Assembly: GCA_052387855.1 (NCBI GenBank)
Contig: JBQTIT010000025.1
Coordinates: 1-64,000, forward strand
Source of the DNA: CAIYZT01 sp052387855
GTDB lineage: Bacteria > Pseudomonadota > Alphaproteobacteria > Rhodobacterales > Rhodobacteraceae
DNA: 64,000 nt
Reading direction: 5' to 3'
The notes beneath the pieces were generated by a model, which ran no database searches, had not been told where the DNA came from, and was given only the letters and a program-made list of their open reading frames with translations. Positions 1 to 8,953 of the stretch are shown one piece after another; the first letter of the stretch is position 1, and each line of letters begins with the position of its first letter. Both the position numbers and the translations under genes were made by a program.

Positions 1-740
1 GGCTGGCGCTTCGCGCCAGCCAGGTCTGGCGCTGTCCTCTGTCAGGGATGCGGAACCGGTCTACCGGACAGGCTCCCTCAGGGGCGGGGAAAGGCAATGC
101 CTTTCCTTCTCCGCCCGACTTGGCCGAGGCTATCGCCGAGGTCATGCGGGACGGTTGCCGCAATCCGGTCGAGGGCCCCAAAGGCCCTCGGCCAGCGCCC
201 GACCCCCGCAGGGAGGGCGCTCCACGCCCTCCGGGTCGGGCGCCGGCCTCTGACTTCCATGCGGAACCGGTTGTGCCGCGCCGTTCCCACTCGGGCGGGG
301 AAACGCGGTGCGTTTCCTTTTCCGCCCGGACCCGCCTTGGCCGAGGCACTCGCCGAGGTCATGTGGGATGGTTGCCGCAATCTGGCCGAGGGCCCCAAAG
401 GCCCTCGGCCAGCGCCCGCCCCGCCCCTGGCGGGCGCTCCGCACCCGCCGGGTCGGGCGCTGGCCTCTGTCACTCATGCGTAACCGGTCTACCGGACACG
501 CTCCAACACGGGCGGGAAAACGCAGTGCGTTTTCCTTTTCGCCCGACTTTGACCGAGGCACTCGCCGAGGTCGCATGGGACCTGTTCCGCAAACCGGCCG
601 ACCCCCCCAGGGAGGGCGCAGGCCTCTGGTTTCCAGGCGGAACCGGTCTGCCCGCCACCGTTTCCACACGGGCGGGGAAAGGCAGTTCCCTTGCTTCCCC
701 GCCCGGCCAGATGTGGCCGAGGCCATGCGAGCCGCAAGCT
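1..740. repeat. Tandem array of imperfect 160-217 bp stem-loop repeats
   Basis: This 831-bp stretch before the gltB stop has no credible gene. Units beginning with A(T/G)GCGGAACCGGT-like sequence start at about 48, 259, 476 (as ATGCGTAACCGGT) and 635, with the tail of an earlier unit at 1-47, so spacings are 211, 217 and 159 bp. Each unit holds a hairpin inside a GGGCGG/CCGCCC clamp (82-116, 293-326, 510-544, 670-704). The first two units also carry GAGGGCC/GGCCCTC and GCGCCCG/CGGGCGC stems. Bases change but pairing is kept between units: GGAAAGGC/GCCTTTCC in unit 1, GGAAACGC/GCGTTTCC in unit 2, GGAAAACGC/GCGTTTTCC in unit 3. The open frames here are by-products of high GC. A perfect hairpin with 9-bp arms lies at 1-21. 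Confidence 0.8.
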
Positions 741-831
741 TCGTCCCCGCCACCGCCCCCCAAGGGCCCGGAAACGCGGGGCGTTGCCCGGATCGCCGGG
801 GTTCGGCTGCGGCCCTTCGAGACCCTTCAAC

Positions 832-3800
832 CTACTCCGCCGGAACCCTGACCCCCTCGTCCGACAGGGGGTGCCTCAGGTGCGCAAGCATCTCGCGCGG
901 GCAGACTTGCAGGAAGTTTGCCCGCTCTTCGGCCCAGTTGGCCAGGATCGTGGCGGCGTGGCGGCTGCCGGTCTCGGCGACATGCGCCTCGATCAGGCCT
1001 TTCAGTTCGGCCTCCCAGTGCGGGTGCGCGACGGCGCAGGTCACCAGGCTTTCCAGGTTCACATGATCCTCGGCCACGCCCCTGGGGTCGTGGATATAGG
1101 CCATGCCCCCGGTCATGCCGGCGCCAAAGTTGGCACCGATGCTGCCCAGGATCACCGCGACCCCGCCGGTCATGTACTCGCAGCCGTTCGACCCGCAGCC
1201 CTCGATCACCACCCGCGCGCCGGAATTGCGCACGGCGAACCGCTCTCCCGCGCGGCCGGCGGCAAAGAGGTGGCCGTCGGTTGCACCGTAAAGCACCGTG
1301 TTGCCGATGATCGTATTGTCGGCCGCCATCAGCGGCGAGGCCATGGCCGGGCGCACCACGATCGTGCCCCCCGAAAGGCCCTTGCCGACATAGTCGTTGG
1401 CGTCGCCCTGCACCTCGATCTTGAGCCCCCGGACCGCAAAGGCCCCCAGCGACTGCCCGCAGGACCCCGACAGCTTGACCGTCAGATGGTCCGGTTGCAG
1501 GCTGTTGCGCATGCCGAAATTCTTGACGATCAGACTGGAGGATCGGGTGCCGATGGTCCGGTGCGTGTTGCGCACGGCGTAGGAAAGCTGCATCTTTTCG
1601 CCCTCGTCAAAGAACCGCGCGCCGTCGCGGATGATCTCGGCATCCAGGGTGTCGGGCACCGCGTTGCGTGGGCGCGAGCGGTCGTAGGTGATCTTTGACG
1701 CGCCATCGACCGTGATCAGCAGCGGGTTCAGGTCAAGATCGTCCAGATGGGCCGCCCCGCGGCTGACCTGGCTGAGCAGATCGGCGCGGCCGATGATCTC
1801 GTCCATCGACCGCGCGCCGATGGAGGCGAGGATTTCCCGCACCTCCTGCGCGTAAAAGGTGATCAGGTTCACCACCTTGTCGGCAGAGCCGGTGAACTTT
1901 TCGCGCAGGCGGGCGTCCTGGGTGCAGACCCCCACGGGACAGGTGTTGGACTGGCATTGGCGCACCATGATGCAGCCCATGGCGATCAGGGCGGCGGTGC
2001 CGATGCCATATTCCTCGGCCCCCAGCATGGCGGCCATCACCACATCGCGCCCGGTACGCAGACCGCCATCGGTGCGCAGGGTCACCCGCTCGCGAAGGTT
2101 GTTCATCGACAGGACCTGATGCGCCTCGGTCAGGCCCATTTCCCAAGGCAGGCCAGCGTATTTGATCGAGGTGGCGGGGCTGGCGCCGGTGCCGCCGTTG
2201 TGGCCCGAGATCAGGATCACATCGGCCTTGGCCTTGGCCACACCGGCCGCGATGGTGCCGACGCCCGAGGCCGCCACCAGCTTGACCGTCACCTTGGCGC
2301 GCGGGTTGATCTGCTTGAGGTCATAGATCAGTTGCGCCAGGTCTTCGATGGAATAGATGTCGTGGTGCGGCGGCGGGCTGATCAGCGTCACCCCCGGCGT
2401 CGAGTGGCGCAGCCGCGCGATCAGCGCGGTCACCTTCATGCCGGGCAACTGCCCGCCTTCGCCGGGCTTGGCGCCCTGGGCCACCTTGATTTCAAGCTCT
2501 TCGCAGGCGTTCAGATATTCCGCCGTCACGCCGAACCGGCCCGAAGCGACCTGCTTGATCTTGGCGCTGGGGTTGTCACCGTTGGCCTCGGGCAGGAAAT
2601 GCGCCGGGTCCTCGCCGCCCTCGCCGCTGTCGGATTTCGCGCCGATCCGGTTCATCGCGACGTTCAGCGTCTTGTGCGCCTCGGGCGACAGCGCGCCCAG
2701 CGACATGCCCGGCGTGACAAAACGCTTGCGGATCGAGGTGATCGATTCCACCTCGTCGATCGGGACCGGCTTGCCAAGCGTCTTGATGTCCAGAAGGTCG
2801 CGCAGGTGGATCGGCGGGTTCGACCGCATCGCGGCCGAATACTGCTTCCAGATGTCATAGCTGGCCCGGTCGCAGGCCGATTGCAGCATGTGCATGGTTT
2901 GCGCTTCCCAGGCGTGCTTTTCGCCCGACCGCCGCGCCTTGTAGAATCCGCCGATGGGCAGCACGTCCGAGCTGCCCAGCCAGCCGCGCGCGTGGACCTC
3001 TTCGATCTTCATTTGCAGGCCGGCCAGGCCGATGCCGGAAATGCGGCTTTGCATGCCGGGGAAATATTCGGCCACCATGGCGCGCGAGAGGCCCACCGCC
3101 TCGAAGTTCAGCCCGCCGCGATAGGACGAGATCACCGAAATGCCCATCTTGGACATGATCTTGAGCAGGCCGGCGTCGATGGCGTCGCGGTAGCGGCGCA
3201 TCGCGTCCAGCAGGGTGCCCTCGATCAGGCCGCGCGCGATGCGGTCGGCGATGGAATCCTGCGCCAGATAGGCGTTGACCGTGGTCGCGCCCGATCCGAT
3301 CAGCACGGCAAAGTAATGCGCATCAATGCATTCGGCCGAGCGGACGTTGATCGAGCAGAAGGTGCGCAGCCCCTTGCGCGTCAGCCAGGAATGCACCGCC
3401 GAGGTCGCCAGGATCATCGGCATCGGCACGCGGCCACCGCCCTGGTGCTGGTCGGTCAGTACAAGCTGGCCGGCGCCCGAGCGCACGGCGTCCTCGGCCT
3501 CGGCGCGGATCCGTTCAAGCCCCTGGCGCAGCGCATCCTGCCCGGCGGAAGCGGGAAAGGTGCAGTCGATAAAGGCCACCTGATCGCCAAAGCGCCTGAC
3601 CAGCACCTCGAATTCGCTGTTGGCGATAAAGGGGCTTTCAAGCACCAGAATCTCGGTCTGGGACGAGTTTTCGTCCAGCACGTTGCGCAGGTTGCCGAAC
3701 CGGGTCTTGAGGCTCATCACCCGGCCTTCTCGAAGCGAGTCGATGGGCGGGTTGGTGACCTGGCTGAAGTTCTGGCGAAAGAAATGCGACAGCGGGCGGT

Positions 3801-5370
3801 AGATCGACGACAACACCGCCGCCGGCGTGTCATCGCCCATCGAGGCGACCATTTCCTTGCCGTCCTCGGCCATCGGGGCCAGCACCTGCTCCAGTTCCTC
3901 GACGGTGTAGCCGGCCGCGATCTGGCGCCGGCGCAGGTCGGCGCCGGTGAACAGCGCATCCTCTGGCACATCGCGCAAAAGCGCGTTCAGATCGACGATC
4001 TTGCCGACCCATTCGCCATAGGGCTGGGCCGCGGCGAGCTTGTTCTTGATTTCGGTGTCGCGGAACAGCTTGCCCTCGACCATGTCGACAGCGATGATCT
4101 GCCCCGGCCCCAGCGCGCCCTTTTCGCGCACGGTGGCCTCATCGACCGGCACCATCCCGGCCTCGGATCCCGCGATCAGCAGGCCATCGCCGGTGATCAG
4201 ATAGCGCATCGGGCGCAGGCCGTTGCGGTCAAGCCCGCCGCAGACCCAGCGCCCGTCGGTCATCGCCAGCGCCGCCGGTCCGTCCCAGGGCTCGATCACC
4301 GAATTGCAGTAGGAATACATGTCGGCCCAGGCCTTTGGCATGTTCGTGGTGGCCTTGGACCAGGCCTCGGGCACGAGCATGGTCTTGGCCATCGGCGCCG
4401 AGCGGCCCGAGCGCACCAGAACCTCGAACACCGCGTCCAGCGCGCCAGAGTCCGATGTACCGCCGGGGATGATCGGCTTGATATCCTCGGCCGCATCGCC
4501 AAAGGCCGAAGAGGCCATGCGGATCTCGTGGCTCTTCATCCAGTTGACGTTGCCCTTGAGCGTGTTGATCTCGCCGTTATGCGCCAGCATGCGGAAGGGT
4601 TGCGCAAGCCACCACTGCGGAAAGGTGTTGGTCGAATAGCGCTGATGGTAAATGGCAAAGGCGGATTCAAACCGCTCGTCCATCAGGTCGGGGTAGAACA
4701 CGGCGACCTGTTCGGCCAGCATCATGCCCTTGTAGATGATCGACCGGCACGAGAGCGAGCACAGATAGACCCCCTGAATGCCCGCCGCCGTGGCCGCCTT
4801 TTCGATGCGGCGGCGGATGATGTAAAGCTCGCGCTCGAACTGCTCCTGGTCGATGTCCTTTTCGCAGCGGATCAGGATCTGCTCGATCTCGGGGCGCGTC
4901 ACATTGGCCTTTTCGCCCAGAACCGAGGTGTCGACCGGCACATGGCGCCAGCCATAGATATAGTGGCCCATGCGCAGGACCTCGGTCTCGACGATGGTCC
5001 GGCAGCGTTCCTGCGCGCCGAAGTCGGTGCGCGGCAGAAACACCTGGCCGACCGCGATCAGCTTTTTGGTGTCCGGCTCGTGCCCGGTGCGGCGGACCTG
5101 GTCGTAAAAGAACTTGACCGGAATTTGCAGGTGAATCCCCGCCCCGTCGCCGGTCTTGCCATCGGCATCGACCGCGCCCCGGTGCCACACCGCCTTGAGC
5201 GCGGCAATGCCGTTGTCCACCACCTGGCGCGACGGCTTGCCCGAGATGGCGACAACCAGGCCGACCCCGCAGGAGGAATGCTCGTCCTCGGCCCGGTAAA
5301 GCCCGTTGGCATCGACAAAGGCGCGCTTGGCCTCTTCGGCGGCCACCCATGCGGCGTCAAACTGGGTCAT
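832..5370 (-). CDS. gltB: Glutamate synthase (NADPH) large subunit
   Basis: This is the 1512-residue large subunit of glutamate synthase, which transfers the glutamine amide to 2-oxoglutarate. The order is the family's: a class II glutaminase domain whose nucleophile follows a short propeptide (EHSSCGVG, Cys34), a central domain, an FMN domain with the [3Fe-4S] cysteines in MGCIMVRQCQSNTCPVGV, and a C-terminal GXGXG beta-helix (about 1270-1470). Length is normal. The ATG is preceded by AAGGAG seven bases upstream and overlaps the stop of the GFA gene (ATGA), so it is translationally coupled as the last gene of the gltD operon. The same window carries a split three-gene version of this enzyme (mgsABC), useful for comparison. 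Confidence 0.97.
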   Translation of the reverse strand: MTQFDAAWVAAEEAKRAFVDANGLYRAEDEHSSCGVGLVVAISGKPSRQVVDNGIAALKAVWHRGAVDADGKTGDGAGIHLQIPVKFFYDQVRRTGHEPDTKKLIAVGQVFLPRTDFGAQERCRTIVETEVLRMGHYIYGWRHVPVDTSVLGEKANVTRPEIEQILIRCEKDIDQEQFERELYIIRRRIEKAATAAGIQGVYLCSLSCRSIIYKGMMLAEQVAVFYPDLMDERFESAFAIYHQRYSTNTFPQWWLAQPFRMLAHNGEINTLKGNVNWMKSHEIRMASSAFGDAAEDIKPIIPGGTSDSGALDAVFEVLVRSGRSAPMAKTMLVPEAWSKATTNMPKAWADMYSYCNSVIEPWDGPAALAMTDGRWVCGGLDRNGLRPMRYLITGDGLLIAGSEAGMVPVDEATVREKGALGPGQIIAVDMVEGKLFRDTEIKNKLAAAQPYGEWVGKIVDLNALLRDVPEDALFTGADLRRRQIAAGYTVEELEQVLAPMAEDGKEMVASMGDDTPAAVLSSIYRPLSHFFRQNFSQVTNPPIDSLREGRVMSLKTRFGNLRNVLDENSSQTEILVLESPFIANSEFEVLVRRFGDQVAFIDCTFPASAGQDALRQGLERIRAEAEDAVRSGAGQLVLTDQHQGGGRVPMPMILATSAVHSWLTRKGLRTFCSINVRSAECIDAHYFAVLIGSGATTVNAYLAQDSIADRIARGLIEGTLLDAMRRYRDAIDAGLLKIMSKMGISVISSYRGGLNFEAVGLSRAMVAEYFPGMQSRISGIGLAGLQMKIEEVHARGWLGSSDVLPIGGFYKARRSGEKHAWEAQTMHMLQSACDRASYDIWKQYSAAMRSNPPIHLRDLLDIKTLGKPVPIDEVESITSIRKRFVTPGMSLGALSPEAHKTLNVAMNRIGAKSDSGEGGEDPAHFLPEANGDNPSAKIKQVASGRFGVTAEYLNACEELEIKVAQGAKPGEGGQLPGMKVTALIARLRHSTPGVTLISPPPHHDIYSIEDLAQLIYDLKQINPRAKVTVKLVAASGVGTIAAGVAKAKADVILISGHNGGTGASPATSIKYAGLPWEMGLTEAHQVLSMNNLRERVTLRTDGGLRTGRDVVMAAMLGAEEYGIGTAALIAMGCIMVRQCQSNTCPVGVCTQDARLREKFTGSADKVVNLITFYAQEVREILASIGARSMDEIIGRADLLSQVSRGAAHLDDLDLNPLLITVDGASKITYDRSRPRNAVPDTLDAEIIRDGARFFDEGEKMQLSYAVRNTHRTIGTRSSSLIVKNFGMRNSLQPDHLTVKLSGSCGQSLGAFAVRGLKIEVQGDANDYVGKGLSGGTIVVRPAMASPLMAADNTIIGNTVLYGATDGHLFAAGRAGERFAVRNSGARVVIEGCGSNGCEYMTGGVAVILGSIGANFGAGMTGGMAYIHDPRGVAEDHVNLESLVTCAVAHPHWEAELKGLIEAHVAETGSRHAATILANWAEERANFLQVCPREMLAHLRHPLSDEGVRVPAE

Positions 5371-5813
5371 GGCTGGTCTCCTTGGACAGGGGCATTGCTG
5401 GGGACATGGGCGTTTCTGGCTTCGTATTCGGCGCGGCTGGCGCGGCGGTGCTCGCCCGGCAGGGCAAGGCCGCGCATCGCGCGGTCGGTGTAGATCTCGG
5501 ATGTCAGGGGCAGGTCCAGCGCGCCGTCAAACAGGCCCGGCATCATGGCATAATGGCCATCGCCCCCCTGCATGCGGAACCATAGATGCGCGCCGCAGGT
5601 GCTGCAAAAGGCCCGCTCGGCAAAGTCCGACGACTGGTAGCGTGTCACCGGGCCGCTGACCGTCACATCCGCCGCTTCGGCCGGCACGCAGATAAAGAGC
5701 CCGCCGCTCCACCGCTGGCACATGCGGCAATGGCAGACGGCGGTATGGCCGCGATGGGCGGCCATGGTGACCGTCACCGCGCCGCACAGGCAATGTCCCC
5801 GCAGCGCGCTCAT
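5367..5813 (-). CDS. GFA family protein (CENP-V/GFA fold)
   Basis: This 148-residue protein has the zinc-binding cysteine pattern of the glutathione-dependent formaldehyde-activating (GFA) family: CLCG near residue 8, CHCRMC around 28-33 and CSTCGAH around 70. GFA proteins were proposed to speed formation of S-hydroxymethylglutathione, but most members have no proven activity, so the substrate is unknown. It is coupled by ATGA overlaps to the secreted protein upstream and to gltB downstream, a tight place inside the glutamate synthase operon. Formaldehyde is a product of the methylamine pathways in this window, which makes a link possible but unproven. Confidence 0.85.
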   Translation of the reverse strand: MSALRGHCLCGAVTVTMAAHRGHTAVCHCRMCQRWSGGLFICVPAEAADVTVSGPVTRYQSSDFAERAFCSTCGAHLWFRMQGGDGHYAMMPGLFDGALDLPLTSEIYTDRAMRGLALPGEHRRASRAEYEARNAHVPSNAPVQGDQP

Positions 5814-6496
5814 CCGCCCACCCCGTTCAGGGGCATGCCCGACAGAACCGCATCGCAGTCAAAGATCGGCTGCGACGCCTCGAACCCCTTGTCGCCTGGA
5901 AAGGCAAAGGTCACCGGGCTGCCGTCCATCGGAAGCCAGTCGGTCCCGTCCCACCATTCGCTGGTGCCGGCCAGAAAGGTGCGCGGCTCGCGCAGGATGT
6001 ATTCGTTGCCGCGTGCCCGGCGCAGGATTTCGCCGGCATCGTCGGTTTCGGTGTATTCGAACTCGGTCCGCTCCAGCCTGACCCCGTCGATGACAACGGT
6101 TTCCCCGGTCAGCCGGTCAAAGCCCCGAACGTTGGAGTGCTCGCCGGTGTCCTTGGTCAGCGAGAAGACGAAGCTGTCATATCCGATCGCCAAAAGACCG
6201 CTGGCGCTGGCCGGGTCGGGCGGGTTCGCATCCAGCGTCTGCACCGAGCCTTCGGCTAGGTCGATGGATTCAAGCCACTGCGTCTCGCGGTCCGTCATGC
6301 TTTGGTAAAAGGGCCCCTCCTGGTCGAAATCGACACGGTAAAGGAGGCCCGGCTCGCCCTCGCAGGTGTAGTAGTTCGTCAGATAGCAGCCCTTTGACTG
6401 AAGGGTCATGACGGTCTGGCACCCCTCGGGGGCGACAAAGCCCCCGGCATGGGCGGGCACGGCGGCGACGGCAAGAAGGAAGGCAAGCGCTTTCAT
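5810..6496 (-). CDS. Predicted secreted protein in the glt operon
   Basis: I do not recognise the family. The 228-residue product starts with a clear signal peptide (MKALAFLLAVAAVPAHAG), with likely cleavage after AHA, and has four cysteines in the first third of the mature part (GCQTV, KGCYLTNYYTC) and near the end (FDCDA), suggesting disulfides in the periplasm. The ATG at 6496 was chosen because AAGGGAC precedes it and the signal peptide begins there; the frame stays open upstream into gltD but has no sense there. It lies 28 bp after gltD and overlaps the GFA gene by ATGA, so it is co-transcribed with glutamate synthase. A role cannot be inferred. Confidence 0.8.
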   Translation of the reverse strand: MKALAFLLAVAAVPAHAGGFVAPEGCQTVMTLQSKGCYLTNYYTCEGEPGLLYRVDFDQEGPFYQSMTDRETQWLESIDLAEGSVQTLDANPPDPASASGLLAIGYDSFVFSLTKDTGEHSNVRGFDRLTGETVVIDGVRLERTEFEYTETDDAGEILRRARGNEYILREPRTFLAGTSEWWDGTDWLPMDGSPVTFAFPGDKGFEASQPIFDCDAVLSGMPLNGVGG

Positions 6497-6524
6497 CTTT
6501 TGTCCCTTTGCTGGTTTGGGTCCG

Positions 6525-7961
6525 TTACTCTGCCGCGACAGCGGGCGAGGTGGCCAGATAGGCAAGAATGGCATCGGCGGCTTCGCGCCCGTCGCGGATC
6601 GCCCAGACCACCAACGAGGCGCCGCGCACGATGTCGCCGGCGGCGTAGACGCCGGGCAGGCTGGTGGCGTGGCTGCGGAAATCGGCCTTGATCGTGCCCC
6701 AGCGGGTGACGGCAAGGTCCGGCACGCCCCAGAGGCTGGGCAAGGCTTCGGGCTCGAATCCAAGCGCCTGGATGACCAGTTCGGCGGGCTCGACATAGTC
6801 GGCCCCTTCGATCACCTCTGGCGACTGGCGGCCCGAGGCGTCAGGGGCGCCAAGACGCATGCGCTGCACCATCACGCCGTCAACCACGGTGCCGCCGGTG
6901 AACCCCTTGGGGGCGGAGAGCCAGACGAAGTCGACGCCCTCTTCCTCGGCGTTCTGCACCTCGCGCTGGCTGCCGGGCATGTTGGCCCGGTCGCGCCGGT
7001 ACAGGCACTTGACCGAGGTGGCGCCCTGCCGGATCGCGGTGCGCACGCAGTCCATCGCCGTGTCGCCGCCGCCGATGACCACCACGCGCTTGCCAGCAGC
7101 GTTCAGCGTGCCATCGTCGAATTCGGCCACATCGTCGCCAAAGCTCTTGCGGTTCGAGGCGGTCAGATAGTCCAGCGCTCGGACCACACCGGCCGCGCCC
7201 ACGCCCGGCGCCTCGATGTCGCGGGCCTTGTAGACGCCGGTCGCGATCAGCACCGCGTCATGCTGGCCGCGAATGGCGTCAAACGAGATGTCCTCACCGA
7301 CTTGGCAGTTCAGCACGAATTGCACGCCGGCCGCCTCAAGCTGGGCGATGCGCTGCATCACCACCGGCTTTTCCAGCTTGAAGCCGGGGATGCCATAGGT
7401 CAGCAGCCCGCCGGCCCGGTCGTAGCGGTCATAGACGGTCACCTGCACACCGCGCCGGCGCAGCACGTCGGCCGCCGCCAGCCCGCCGGGCCCCGCGCCG
7501 ATGATGCCCACCGATTCGGCACGCTCCGCCGCCGGGCGGATCGGCTGGACCCAGCCCATCTGCCAGGCCTTGTCGGTCAGGTACTTTTCGACCGCGCCGA
7601 TCGTCACCGTGCCGTGGCCGGACTGCTCGATCACGCAATTACCCTCGCACAGGCGGTCCTGCGGGCAGATGCGGCCGCAAATCTCGGGAAAGGCGTTGGT
7701 GGCTTGGCTGAGCTCATAGGCCTCTTGCAGGCGGCCCTCGGCGGTCAGGCGCAGCCAGTCGGGGATGTTGTTGTGCAACGGGCAATGCGACTGGCAATAG
7801 GGCACGCCGCACTGGCTGCAACGGCTGGCCTGCTCGGCGGCCTTGGCGGCGGCAAAGTCGCGATAGATCTCGTCAAAGTCATGCGCGCGGGCGGCGGCCT
7901 CGCGCTTTTCGGGCATCTCCTTGCCCAGGGTGACGAATTTCAGCATCTTCTGCCCGGCCAT
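6525..7961 (-). CDS. gltD: Glutamate synthase (NADPH) small subunit
   Basis: This 478-residue flavoprotein passes electrons from NADPH to GltB. The N-terminal part holds the cysteine clusters of two [4Fe-4S] centres (CSQCGVPYCQSHCPL near 52-66 and CGRICPQDRLCEGNC near 94-108). A Rossmann FAD site (GAGPGGLAAADVL, about 152) and an NADPH site (GGGDTAMDCVRTA, about 278) follow. Length is usual. It is the first gene of the operon gltD - secreted protein - GFA - gltB; the leader region at 7962-8118 must hold the promoter, where I found repeated AATAGGTCAGCA sites but no convincing -35/-10 pair. Confidence 0.97.
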   Translation of the reverse strand: MAGQKMLKFVTLGKEMPEKREAAARAHDFDEIYRDFAAAKAAEQASRCSQCGVPYCQSHCPLHNNIPDWLRLTAEGRLQEAYELSQATNAFPEICGRICPQDRLCEGNCVIEQSGHGTVTIGAVEKYLTDKAWQMGWVQPIRPAAERAESVGIIGAGPGGLAAADVLRRRGVQVTVYDRYDRAGGLLTYGIPGFKLEKPVVMQRIAQLEAAGVQFVLNCQVGEDISFDAIRGQHDAVLIATGVYKARDIEAPGVGAAGVVRALDYLTASNRKSFGDDVAEFDDGTLNAAGKRVVVIGGGDTAMDCVRTAIRQGATSVKCLYRRDRANMPGSQREVQNAEEEGVDFVWLSAPKGFTGGTVVDGVMVQRMRLGAPDASGRQSPEVIEGADYVEPAELVIQALGFEPEALPSLWGVPDLAVTRWGTIKADFRSHATSLPGVYAAGDIVRGASLVVWAIRDGREAADAILAYLATSPAVAAE

Positions 7962-8029
7962 GCCCGCACCTCGCTCTGCGCTTCGCGCGGAAGGGATACT
8001 TTGGGTGGCGCGGGATTAAAAGTCAGTCA

Positions 8030-8115
8030 TGCTGACCTATTGTTTGGATATTCGCCGCAACGCCAAAAAAACGCCGGTGCTTTTCCGAATTTTAGGGAAC
8101 ATGTGCTGACCTATT
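8030..8115. repeat. Direct repeat TGCTGACCTATT upstream of gltD
   Basis: The 12-mer TGCTGACCTATT occurs at 8030-8041 and again at 8104-8115, 74 bp apart, in the 157-bp leader between gltD and the uppP stop. Read toward gltD it is AATAGGTCAGCA. The first copy sits beside an inverted GTCAG/CTGAC pair. Paired sites of this kind could bind a regulator of the glt operon; no factor can be named. Confidence 0.45.
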
Positions 8116-8118
8116 TGA

Positions 8119-8919
8119 TCAGTACCCCAGCCAGAGCGCCCCCAAAGCCGCCGTGCCGACGATGATTCGCCACCAGCCGAACAGCGCGTAGCCCCGGCGC
8201 GAGACATAGGCGAGCAGCCAGCGCACCACCAGAATGCCGCTGACAAAGGCCAGGGCAAAGCCCACGGCGATCTGGCTCCAGCCGGTGAAATCCAGCAACT
8301 CGCGGCCCTTGAACAGGTCATAACCGACCGCTGCGATCATGGTCGGCATCGACAGAAAGAACGAAAACTCGGCCGCCGCCCGCTTTTCCACGCCCAGAAG
8401 CAGCGCCCCCACGATGGTCGCGCCAGAGCGTGACACGCCCGGAACCATGGCCAGGCACTGGAACAGGCCGACCCCCAGCGCCTTGCGCAGCGGCATGGCG
8501 GAGGCGTCGCTGACCACCGGGGGCGGGGTGATGCGGTCCACCACCACCAGCACGACACCGCCAAGCACCAGCATGCTGGCGATCAGGGCCGGGGTTTCAA
8601 AGAGCACGCCCTTGATCACATCATGCGCGAGGAACCCGACCAGGGCCGCCGGCAGAAAGGCCAGCAGGACCGAGACGGCAAAGTGGCGCATCGCCGGGTC
8701 CTTGTGGGCGCGGCCGATCACCGCCCAGAGCCGCGCGGCATAGACCGTCATCAGCGCCAGCACCGCGCCAAGCTGGATCACCACCTCGAACGTCTTTCCG
8801 ACGCTTTCAAAGCCCAGGAAATGCCCCGCCAGCAACAGATGCCCGGTCGACGAGACGGGGATGAACTCTGTCGCCCCCTCAAGCAGGCCCAAAAGGGCCG
8901 GGACCAGCATTTCGGCCAT
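8119..8919 (-). CDS. uppP: Undecaprenyl-diphosphatase
   Basis: This 266-residue, multi-pass membrane phosphatase recycles undecaprenyl diphosphate for peptidoglycan and polysaccharide synthesis. It carries both signatures of the BacA/UppP family: EGATEFIPVSSTGHL near residue 14 (catalytic Glu and Ser) and PGVSRSGATI near 159 (catalytic Arg), and eight hydrophobic segments. Length matches the family. It starts 34 bp after the NDUFA9-like gene on the same strand and is probably co-transcribed with it. Confidence 0.97.
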   Translation of the reverse strand: MAEMLVPALLGLLEGATEFIPVSSTGHLLLAGHFLGFESVGKTFEVVIQLGAVLALMTVYAARLWAVIGRAHKDPAMRHFAVSVLLAFLPAALVGFLAHDVIKGVLFETPALIASMLVLGGVVLVVVDRITPPPVVSDASAMPLRKALGVGLFQCLAMVPGVSRSGATIVGALLLGVEKRAAAEFSFFLSMPTMIAAVGYDLFKGRELLDFTGWSQIAVGFALAFVSGILVVRWLLAYVSRRGYALFGWWRIIVGTAALGALWLGY

Positions 8920-8953
8920 CAGAGGGGTCCGGACGTCAGGGCCACGGCCGCGC

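Noticed and set aside
1..740. CRISPR array
   Set aside because: Units are 160-217 bp, imperfect and internally palindromic, with no short identical repeats separated by unique spacers and no cas genes.
48..1066. Several frames of 97-267 codons in the first kilobase
   Set aside because: They follow the repeat period, are rich in Pro/Arg/Gly, overlap on both strands and have no recognisable domain or ribosome-binding site.
1747..5493. A 1248-codon plus-strand open frame opposite gltB
   Set aside because: It mirrors a strongly supported gene and its amino-acid mix (Arg, His, Gly and Ala rich) is that of an antisense frame in high GC; no family motif is seen.
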